Of a stretch of 64,000 bases of DNA, positions 46,801 through 58,800 are shown one piece after another. The number at the start of each line of letters is the position of its first letter. The stretch's first letter is position 1. The notes under the pieces are model-generated. The model did no database searches. It saw only the letters and a program-made list of their open reading frames with translations, and was not told where the DNA came from. Origin of the DNA: Corbicula japonica (Eukaryota; Mollusca; Bivalvia; Venerida; Cyrenidae); assembly GCA_038501625.1 (NCBI GenBank), contig JAZAYU010000009.1, forward strand, positions 12,438,301-12,502,300. The letters are read 5' to 3'. Made by a program: the position numbers and the translations under genes.

Positions 46801-49800
46801 CATGATAGACATTTGATTTTGAGCCAATATGAGATGATCAAGGCTAACTTTTGTTACATTCTTTTTTCAGAGTACAGTTCACCTAGTGTTATGATCCCCA
46901 AAAACACATCTCTGATCCTTGCCAGAATTCCCGTTGGTGGAGCGAAAAAACCAGAGGATTTGACTCCTCAAACTAAAGCGAAGAAATGGTAGCTGGTTTT
47001 CTTCAGATTTGTTTATATTTGCCATTGACTTTAGTTTAATTGCTTAATTCTTGGTATTCAATACCTTTGGCAACTTTTATTTGGATTTTTGATAAGTAGG
47101 CACTAGGCAGAAGTGACCATAGTGTCGTCCATGTGCCTTGTGTTCCTTCATTTAAAATCACTGCAATGGTTCAACCTAATTTTTTGTTGGGGAGGGGGGT
47201 GCAATACTTTAAAAAGATACTAACTTTAAAATATGTTAGCAGCATGTGTAGATGTGTCTGACGTTTTTCGTGTGGCTCAGTCCTTTGATTTTATTTTGAG
47301 TGGTGCATGATTTAAAAAATTCCTTTGACACAAATTCTTACAGTTTTCGTGATGATGTTTTGAAATCTGAAACATGTGTTTCTGCATTAATGGTAGTGTT
47401 CGCAACAAACTTCATGCAGGGTTTCCCCCAGGCCATTTTCGCTTGTCGCATGCGACAAGCCATAATTTCAGGACCCAATTTGCGACATGCCATAATTTGT
47501 CCGCCATGCCTTATCTCCCGCAGCGACTTGTGTACCTGTTGATTGCATTATCAGTATGAAAACTCTTCTTAATAAACAAGAGACAGCTGATCGCGCCGAT
47601 AATTGACAGCGTCATCGGCATTGCGAGTTAACCAATCAGTAACAAGAACTGATGGATAACGCATGTCGGCTCCGCCCACATGTTGGCGACAGTTGATTAT
47701 GACCGCATGTGATATAAATCGTAGCCGAATTACTATTCGTCCGCGTTGTCAGTAATCAGAACAAAACTTTATAAAAATGACTTACTTCTGCCACCTGACC
47801 ATTTCGAGCAAAGAAGGAAGGAACTAAAGCATCCCCTTTTGATAATATCCACGGAAAATATAACCCAGTTTCTGACATCTTGATTATTCCGTAACATAGC
47901 CTCAAATGAAATTCAACAACAGCAACAAAGCCATTTTCATTTCAAGTAAATCGAAAACAAAATAACCTAGATGCTGGCATGGTTTTCAGAACATCGTCGG
48001 TTTGATCTTATAACATCTGCAGAACAAAAGAGAAACACTTGAAACACATTTTCATTCCAAAATGCGCTGTAACATCCAGCTAACATTCAATATTGTCATA
48101 TGCCGCAGCGAAAGTTTACACAAATGACATCACACAGTAGATCGACTTAAGAAGCCGTTTCGGTTATAATTTTTCTTTCTAGACATAGCGCAGTTAAAAT
48201 GATCGATTTTATTACATGTTTTGCAAACGGACAATGGTACGATAATTTTTTTATTGGGCTTATGTATCAGAGAAAGCATGGCAGTTAATTCACTAATCGG
48301 TGATCAGTGTGTGCATAAGTGTGATTATATTCAAGGATACCGTATGATATTTGTTTCTCTGTTGCTGCCATAAAAAGCATTTATAACAACCTATGTTAGC
48401 ATATCATGCATTTGCTTGATTGAATTTTAATGATAATGGGAATTCTGAATGAGGACATTTAACTTTCCTTTCAGGGCAGCATTCAGGAAGGAGACACAAG
48501 CAGCTGTATGTACATATTTTACTTTTAACTTTTTTTACCAATAATAAAATTAATTTAACATTCTTGATATTTTGTTTCCTGTCTCAATGGTCATCTTTTA
48601 AAAATTTGGTAATCTGCATTATACCTTCATTTATTTTTCATTTTTGGCAGGCCTGATTTTTGGTTAGACCAGAGAAAATAAATTGTTCAATTCTCATCCA
48701 GATTTTGGGAAAAAAGGGGCAGGGGGACACTTGTTATTTTCTATTTTCTATTTATGAAATACCTGAGAATAGAAGTAAAAACTAACAAAAGTAGCAGGTT
48801 GGTTCCTATCCTTGCTTGAAAAGCCAAATCAGTTTTTTAATAATTACACCATCGCCTTGGGTAAGCTTTGAAATGATGTTATGATTTTGTGTTTTTCTTG
48901 CCATCCATATGTTTTGTTTTTACTTTATAATCTAAGCATTAGTATCTGGGATGGTCTAAAACCCCTTTCCATCCGGAACAGAATGTGTTCCGATTTTTTT
49001 ACCAATAAATATTTTCAGGGCGGATGGTTTTGGACAGGGGCGGGTGGGGATGAGAATCTAAAATATTTTTTTCTATTGCCTTATAAGCAAGATCTGGGAA
49101 TGAAATTTTTTTAAATAAATATGCTTATCAGAATGAAATGTACATTTCTCCAAAGACCAAAAAAATTAGTACAAGAGACAGAAGACAAGTTTTGAAAATG
49201 CGAAGTTTATGAGCAATGTCAATACTATAGCTGTATAAGAATATTTAATTCATATTTCTTGTGCAGTAAAATGTATTTCTGGTTTACCTGTGAAATTTCT
49301 ATATTGTAAAGCAATACTTGTATTTAAGTCAATGCAAAACTTGTTAAGAATCAGGTTTATTTTTTATTATGCTGATGATAAACACAAATAATAATCAGTA
49401 AAATTGGTTATGTTAGGTTGTGAAATCCTTTTTTTGCTTGATATTTGTGTTGCTAATATATTTGTTTGAAACCACATTGGTGTTTTGAATTTTAACCGAT
49501 TATTAAAAAAATTTGATATCTGTAAGTGGGTATATATTATTAAATATGTACATATATAAATCAGTTTTGTACATATGAACATATTTTTATTTGTACACTG
49601 TGAAGTGCATGTTTGTTATGTGTAATTGTTACCAACCACCTGCGATGATGTTCTAGTTCTGCAGACAAGATACCAGCCAGAATGTAAAGTTAATGCAGCA
49701 GTGCAGTAATACAGATATATTGACTTTGAATGTATGAACTGTACAATGACTCTTACTTTAAAGTAAATTAAATAAAATACGATTCTTCAGAACTACTAAA

Positions 49801-52800
49801 GTGCTACCAGAATGGATTGATTTGTGAGAACTAATGAACATGGATCGATTTGGATTTCATGGATACAGAGCAGACAAGATTTTAGTTGTTGTATGTTTAT
49901 TACTACCATAAAACATATATTTTAACATCTGTATATTTCTGTATGAAAAATAATAGCACACTGAGATTTCTGTAGAAGCATTTTCCTGCATTTCTGGGTG
50001 TTGAAATTGACCTGACATTTTGATGCAAGAAATCATTAATTAAATTTTTTAAAAGAAAATAGGAATATAGATTTGTGTTGGTCCTGGCTTACATGATGAA
50101 CAGGGTTGTCATTAGGAAGCGGCTGGTGGTCCAAATCATTTAAATTATGTCTTCAGAATGGCTCAGATGTCACGATATTCATAATTTGCAGGGGGAGTAT
50201 GCCCCCTTACCCCACTAACATTGCTTTGCGCTTGCATAGTCAAGCCTCAAAAGTAAAATTGAGCCTGCTCAAAATATTTCTAGTGACAACCCTGGATGAA
50301 GTTAGTACACGTTAGAAGCTAATTAAATGAAAATACAGTAAACTCTGGTTCATTTTGTGTATTTAAGGTATTTGAATGCATTATGATTTATCACCCCTGA
50401 AACGTTAAATAGAATCAAATTATTATGTCTGATTGTGAAAAGTGGTAGAAAGCTTAAGAAATGCACCAGTCAGCTTCAGACATTTTTATTAAGGATTTTC
50501 CAGATAGCCGTATTGTTAAATAAATTCCTCAAGCTACCCATCTACTTGTTTCAATATAGCGTTAAATCTTACATAAAAATAATATCAAGAGTTACTATTG
50601 TAAACTTTAAAGTTATTAGCTCTCATTTGAAGAATTGTTGAGCTATTCTACTCACTTTTCGTGGCATTGCGATACCACTTTTTGTAAAGTTTGTGCAACC
50701 TCAGTATATGTTACAAATTACTATTACAGTAACACTGAGTAACAGCTTTTAATCTTGTTACACTTGTTCACATTGACATCCTCGATGAAGTATGTCAAGA
50801 ACCATAACTCAACTGGTTAAGGTTTCGCAAATAATATTATATTTAGTTTTTACTAAAAAAAGGGAAAAATATTCTTATATTAGCCCATTTCCTGATATAA
50901 ATTCTGTCAAATAACTGCATTTCTACCTTTTAAACTACTTATTTGAAAATGCTAGTTATTACATTGGGGTTTGTTGTTGGGTGGGCGGGCATTAATATTT
51001 CATTAACTTTTGTTTCAGCTCACTTTTTCTCAGTATCCATTCAAGCAAGAACTTTGAAACTTTGCATAGTTGTTTGACGGTGTCCTTTCCTGTACACAGA
51101 TGTATTCAATTTTAATCAATGTTGGCAAGAAGCTTTGCACATTTTCTATTTGATTGCCCGAATATTTCAATTATCTGATATGCAAATATCTGGTTAAATT
51201 TACATTGTAGAGGAATGTAGATTTTGTGATTTCATGAAGTCTTTCGTAATGCTCTTACTATTAAAGATATTTAAGATGGAATAAAACACAGCAATTTACA
51301 ATGCAGTTTCTAGTGGGATGATTGTTAGTATAACTCCGATTACTATTTTATAGTAGAAACCCTAGAACCCCATCAGATTGTGGATTGAACCAGGCTGTCA
51401 ACAGATTCCTATATTCCTATATTTCTCCTATATTTTGGATCAGAATCCTATATTCTGATAAACCACCTATATTCCTATATTTCTCCTATATTTTTAAGTA
51501 TATTCCTATATTTTTAGTAATTTTTGCAGATCAATGAAGGGAGTAAATATTGCTTTGAAACTGCTTTTTACTTCTTCATTTTTGCTGGATTTTTCAAGGA
51601 CAAAACTTAACTTTGCAGGTGGCATTTAACTAATTTTTTATCTGATTCTCGAACAACTTTGTAGCAGCATTCTTTGTATTAAGGCTTATTTACCAAAAAC
51701 TAATTTTCACTTCTGTGCAGAATTCTTGTTGCAGTTGCAACAAAATGCAAAAAAATGTTAAAAATCATTAAATTTTATTCACCAACTTCAAGGACTAGAG
51801 GGCTTATATTTGGTATGGTGTATATGGTTGTCTAAAACGTCAAGATGGACCCCAGGGAACAACATGCTTGACTGTGAACATGAATTCTTCAGCTGACTTT
51901 TGTGGTCAGTTTTCCAGTTTGAAAAGAAGGTCTTCAAACTCTTGGAAAAAAGTGTATGCAAAAGAAGATGTCTTTACAAAAACAATAATTTTCAAAAGGC
52001 AAAGTAAAATAAAGGGAGGTAATTAAAACAATATTGTTTGATAATTTGCAACAACTGTTTGTTTAATAAATTGAGATAACTTTATAATTTTTTGTATTAG
52101 GATAATCATCAAAAGATTTGCACAGTTTTCTAAAAATGTTTTAAAGTTTTTTTTATAGAACCACTTAATGGATAAAAGTTAAATTAATGTTAAACTTCAA
52201 TGAACCTTAAAGGTTTAATGTTCATCTATTCCCAAGAAGGCTTTGGCTTTTGAAATTATTGCTTTTTTATAGAAATTCAATGGCAGTTTGAATTAAAGTT
52301 CAGTTATGGTTTAGCTTGATAAGTTTTTATCATTTCTCTTGAAACTTGTAGCAATATTCTTTGTATAAAGGTTAACTAACTTATTTGACTGATTAAATTA
52401 ATAAATGGAATAAATGGTGCTGATGTTAAAGTAAATGGTCTCCTTCATTTTTACAGTAGACTTGTTGGACATTTGATTATTGTAGAAACAGTAAATGCAC
52501 AGGTGAAAATCAATTGTGTAAGTGCTAGTAAATAAAACTATTTTCAATTCCAAACTCCTATATTTTGCCTCAAATACATCCAAAAACTCCTATATTTGTT
52601 GCAAAAATATTCCTATATTTTTCCTATGTTTGGGAGATGACCTGGTTGACAGCCTGGGATTCTTGAGATGGAAACATTGGAATGAAGAATTTGTTATATG
52701 TACAGCTTGTATCCTTAGTATACACTTATAATACTTTCAAAAGTAAAAAAAAGTGCTTTGATTGTCTATCTTGTGGCTTGAGAACATTATTTAACATTTC

Positions 52801-55800
52801 AAAGTACAACACTTAATTGTATCAAGCTGGGTCTTATTTTAAAAAACTAAAGTTTACTGAATATTTCTCATGAAGTTGCCTTTGATTTTTTATCATTGTA
52901 TTACACAAGTTTAATGTTCTTACAAGGAAATTCTTGTTATTCATGATGTGATGTAACACATGTTTTAATAACTTCTTAAAATTGATTTATAGTTAATGAT
53001 AAAAATCTTTAATTTTGAGAAATTACTTCTTGTATAACTGACATTACACACATATGTGGGAAGGTGTTTCAATTTTTTTTTCAATTTTCCATATATACTC
53101 TGTTGTTACGGAATTTAGGGCAGAAATTGGTTCATAAATACTTTCTCCAGATTTTTGTGTGTTGCCCTATACTACTGAACCAGGTGGGTAAGTACTGGAG
53201 TATGAACTTGTGCATAGTTGCGGTATTGCTAAATACTACAAGAGGCCAGTCAACAACAAAACATGTTTAATTAATAAAAATAATAAAAGCATTTTGTTAG
53301 CCTGATTGCAATGGTAAAACCATACTATGACATGAATAAGGTCTATCACTCTTCTGTTGATCTGCCTGCCAGTCTGTTTGACTTCAGTTCATGAGCAAAT
53401 ATACTTCTGGGCAGTTTCCACCATTCATCATGCCAAATGTTAAAGAAGTATTTTGAAACTGCATCACAAAATTAGGTCAAATCAAATGATTCTCATACCT
53501 GATTGCAATAAGGTACCAGTATTTTTTTTACAAAGCTCCATGACATTTATGGGAGAGAATGTCTTAAAATTGCATACAAATGATCATCATCCCTGCAGGC
53601 TAACATATCTGCCCCTGTATGAATTGGAAATCTAAGACATGGTCAAAGTTACTTGTTATAATAATTATATAAATAATAAATTATTTAAATAATTATTATA
53701 GAACATTGCCAACAAAAAATTGAATGCAAACCATATACAAACTACTGCAATCATGCTTTCAAAATTATCATGGTGTTTCTTGTAACATGTTGTTACATGT
53801 ATGATTCATAGTACAGTATAAAATGTCAACTGAATCTGTAACACTTTTACTGTAAGATTTTCTTTTGTTTTGTTTTACATAATTGTGACATGCATGTAAA
53901 ATGTGTAAACTATAAAAAAAATGTTGATGTTTCAATTAAGTATATTATATGTTTTTTGTAAATTCACCTGAATGGAAAGTTCTAAATGAGTTCTGTGATT
54001 AAGATCTGTCTGGTATGTGTTTTAGCCACCACATTGTTGTTTTCAATATCTGTGGTGTGTTTCCTAGAGACCATTTCTTCTTTAAATATTGTTTTGGGGG
54101 AGAGCCCATTTTGAGCAGACATTGTTTTATTCTTTGTAACATTCACAGTTACATGTTAAATTTGACTTGGATTTGAAGATGTACACATTTGAACTTGAAC
54201 AAACATCTAAACTCACACAAAAGCAAATGTTTTCTGTTAATTTGTTATTTCTAAAGAGATGTCAGTCATCAAAATATTTACTTTTAATCTTTAAATGCTA
54301 GCATAAGACAAGTGATAAGTGTAGCTGGTATAAATTTTTCGATATTTCAGCTGTTTGATAGATAATTCAGCTTAACATTTTACTTCCTGGATAATCTGTT
54401 ACAACTTCTTTTACTTAGTGAATAAGCTGTTAACATGTGCAAGCAGTGTAGATCCAGATCAGCCAGCACATTAATACTTTAGATCTGGATCTGCACTGTT
54501 TGCTTTTTGGTCAGAAATAGACAATTGAATCAAAACAGGGAACAATGTAGATCCCAATCAGGCAGCACAGATGTGCTGGCTGATCAGGATCTACACTGGT
54601 GGCCCATGAAATAACATTCATGTGATGTAATGATATTTTTTCAGTGGTGTTTTTTGTGTCTATAATATGTGCTACAGGTATTTAAAAAAGATCTGAATTA
54701 TTTGGTGCTTACATACTGTTTGATTGTTGTGTTTTATGCAGTTACTGCATTTGTTATCAAAAACACACTAGTTTTTATATTATCTGTTTTACATACATAC
54801 TGTTGAATACATTAATTTATTTTTTCTTTGCTTTTGTATATTTTTTTACATGAATATACGGTATATTATATGCTTATCTTTATTTCAGCTGTTATTCATA
54901 TATTTAAAAAAGTTGGAAATAAAAGTTCTGAACCATGGAGGCTTATTTCTATATGCCAGAAATGTTTTCAGACTAGAACACACATTACTTTAGAGGATGT
55001 TGGATGTGACTTACTCCTAGTACACCTAACGTTATGGAAGAAGTTTGATGAGTGAGTGGGAGAGATCATGGATTTGTGTTAGAGAAAATTGGGTTATGGA
55101 AAAAAAAAGTTAAATAGAAAGCGCATTGGTTTGGGAAAAACATTCATACCTAGACACATCTGGTAACTATTAAGAGGGATTCCTTAGTCAAGTTTAATCT
55201 CAAAAGAAAAATAAATAGAGCACTACAAAATTAGTAGACCTGCACGATGGTAATAATTACTAAAATAACATAAAATCCATTCTGACTACATAGATGGACT
55301 TGAAGTTCATATAAATGAGATGTTTAATTTATATGAACCTTGCTTTTTGGTTAGAATTAAACTGAAGAATTTAACAGTAAACACTGTAGATCCTGATCAA
55401 ACTATACAAATGTGTCGGCTGATCTGGATCTACCATGTTCACCAATGGTATAACATATCCCCTGGAGTAAAGGTTATTTAGCACCTGTTGACATCGAAAA
55501 ATAAAAAAAAGTTACTTACAGCACAAGATACTTTGTAAGATGCATTGAAGTTCCAGACACAAACTCATTTTAGTCCATGCCAGGAAACTTAACACCTACA
55601 GCATTGTATGAATTCTTAGATTCCCCACTTGCCAATTGTAACACCCTTAAACTTTTTACTACATATAACAGTTTTATCGTGTGCAAACAGTTTAAATGCA
55701 TACCAGTTGGCGTGTCTGTGCCGTCTGATCAAGATCTAAATATTAGCTCATTTGGTAGAAATAACATAATGAATAAAAAAGCAAACAGTGTAAATCCTGA

Positions 55801-58800
55801 TATGCCAGCTGATCTAGATTTACACTGTTTTCCGTGTTTTACTGTGATAACTGATATATCACAAGGTCTATTTTAGACATAATAACTGGTAGTGCAGTTA
55901 AGGGCAACGTAATACAACACTGCAAGGGATCCACACATAAAAGCTGTTACAAAGGTCAATATCAGATTTTACATCTTTTCTTTCGGATTTGGGGGCTTAA
56001 AATATTTGAAATATTTGTCTTCATTGAATCAACTCTTATATATTTATTTTTTTCCGTATCAAATATAAAGTGTAACTGCATCTCTTGGTGGCACTATTGG
56101 AATTTTTCATCAATTGGCACATTACTAGTCTGTACTTCTAAAGTTTAATATAAGATATCTGTTTTTATGCCCCCACAAAGTGGGAGGCATACAGAGTTGC
56201 ACTCATCCATCAGTCTGTACTAGGGCTGCGGATTGTTGGGCTAGTGGCAATGCAATCCTAACTACGATTCAGGACAAACGATTCACAGTTGGAGCCACAA
56301 ATCATTTGTTAAAATAATTAAAAAGCCGTATCATCAAAACAGAAATATACTGTTACGAAATTACGGCACAATTTTAATAGTTATCAAAACAGCAGTGTAC
56401 ACGACAAATAGCAACACACTTTGTACCGATTTAAAATGACAAATGTGGATTGATGCCCTGATGCTTTTAATATTATTCGACAAATTTGTTGTGTCACCAG
56501 TATCCATGTGACCCGTTTTGCATACTTCCCACCTATAGATCATTATTGATGTAAATATTACTTGAAATCTAAATTCGGAAGCACAAACTTTTATACAGAA
56601 ATATTTTTTAAAGACTTGCATTTGAATCAAACGCTATACATCTAGCTTGCTCTACAAAAATGACATTTTTTAAACTTTTGTTTCAAGTCTCTTCACAAAA
56701 CATTGTTTGAAATCACTTTGCAGATCATTTTTGGTTTTATTCCGCATAGAATTAACTGTGTAAATGATTTAACGAAAGATAGCGATTCAACAATCTTTGC
56801 AATGGCCAATATTCGTACCCAATTTTCTAATAGGATTTGTTGTATATCCGAGTACTTGGATACTTGTCTCAGCACTAGTCAGTACATACGTCCTCTAAAT
56901 CTTGTGGCATCAACTCCTCCTAAACTATCAGACAGATTTCTTTTAAATTTAACAGATGATAAAGCAGGATGTGTACGAGGGGTGTTCAATATATAATGAG
57001 ACTGTGTTCATATCTTTTATTTGAAACATTTAACGGTAATATGCAATAGATAATAACAAAGTTCATTCATTTCTGAATACATTCAGAAAATATTTAAAAA
57101 ATCCACAAAACAGCTTTAAAGTTACAGCATTTATAAGAAGGTCATGTTTGCATCATCGCCCCCGGGCAACAAATATGTCGCGACGTCAGCGACGTCGATC
57201 GCATTGTTAACGTCGCTATATTGTTTTATCACATTCATAGCTTTTCAAAATAAGCTGCCTAATGCAGAACACATCATTGTTGGCGTGCAGCCCACAAATT
57301 AATGACTTATTAACTGATAAAAATTAATGCAGGAATTATAAATGTCTTAACACTAAATAAATGAATTCTTATGTTTTTATTATGATTTTATATAGAAAAA
57401 CGCCGATATACTTAAATTACTGAACCTCTATAGGAATTATGCAACAATTTTATGTATTAAATATTTAATTAACTTTTCTCATGCTTAAATCTTTTGTCAG
57501 TATGCGATGCGCAGTTCCAAAGCTCCATCAGCAATTTCGGCAAGCTCCCACACAATTAAACATCTGTCCATATCAAGCGCTGACTGAATTGACGCTACGC
57601 ATGACGCTGTCACGGACTTCTTACTTCCGAACCTTTGCTCGTCATTAAGTGCTGTATGTCCCTCAGAAAACTGTTTGTACCATCTAAATACTAACACATG
57701 ACAAGCACTGTCTTTCCCCTTAGTCTCTTGTAACATTGTAAATGTTTTCGTTGCCGATTTACCTAAATTCATACAAAACTTAATGTTTGCCCGCACTTCA
57801 ATACGTTCTTGTGTCATCATTTTTAAGTGACAAAGTGTAAGGGTGACCGTAAACAAATGTTGATTATTTCAACGTTTTACAACCAAATGACGTCATTTTT
57901 TCATATGAGGTCATTGATATAACGAACAAATTATTGGCAGATTTTTATGTAATTGCAAAAATAGGTTCTTACTTTACTTTATATTATAATGTATGTCTTT
58001 ATAATGCAGAATGGACGGGGGCGATAACGCGTTACCATGGTTTTTGGAATGATCATAATTTCTATGTCGCATTATATTTTTTCTACCAAAGCTGGTATTC
58101 TAATCAAGGATAAGTTATATTTAATAATGATACCAAATTTTGATATATTTCATGTCAGAATAAAAATATATGAGGACAGTCTCATTATATATTGAATTCT
58201 CGTACATGATCGTAAAAAACGTATTATTCCCTGCGACCATTTTTACCAGAGTTAAGGCCCTTTTTCCTGCGACCATTTTTACCAGAGTTATGGCCCTTTG
58301 TTATTAAAAATTATGTTGCAGCAGTGGGGGCATCTGTGTCCGAGGACACATTTTAGTTTACTTCCTCCTGCTGAATAAGAAACTGTTATCTTTCTGGGTC
58401 CCTCTATATCCCTTGCAACCTATCTCCCTGAATTTAACATTACAATGGTTTAACCTTTGTCAGATGAGAGTGTCACACTCAAACCTCATGCTCTCATTCT
58501 AAAGATGAAGGTCATGTGAACGCTTGTCAGGCCTATAATTTTACATTCATAATGTTGTTTATATACCGTATAATGGGTTTTTTTCGCGATAGAAAATTTT
58601 CTAGATTTTGCCACAATTAAAATTTTCGTGTTTGTAATTTTGGCAAATTTGTTCCCGCAGAAGTTAATTTTTGTTTTTACTGTTGCAGAGCATATAATAT
58701 TGCTATATTTATTTGTTATCCTCTACCAGAAGTGTTTGTTATGGTGTGAAAGCTGTGCATTTAACAATGGTATTTTGTCAAACTGTTAGAAACCAAATTG

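Larger units (their letters stand above)
56166..58365. repeat. Composite repeat (ATGCCCCCAC ends) broken by later insertions
   Basis: The left edge TTTATGCCCCCACAAAGTGG and right edge CAGTGGGGGCATCTGTGTCC are inverted relative to each other. Next to the right edge, two units carry CCAGAGTTATGGCCC or CCAGAGTTAAGGCCC, the complement of the box in the 7560 repeat. A TAGGGCTGCGGATTG segment at 56221 looks like a hAT end, and the mariner element at 56976-58202 lies inside. Confidence 0.6.

Noticed and set aside
54828..55055. Possible extra RBBP6 exon after an acceptor-like TTTCAG
   Set aside because: No similarity to the DWNN-to-zinc-knuckle linker, and the known flanking exons already join in phase.
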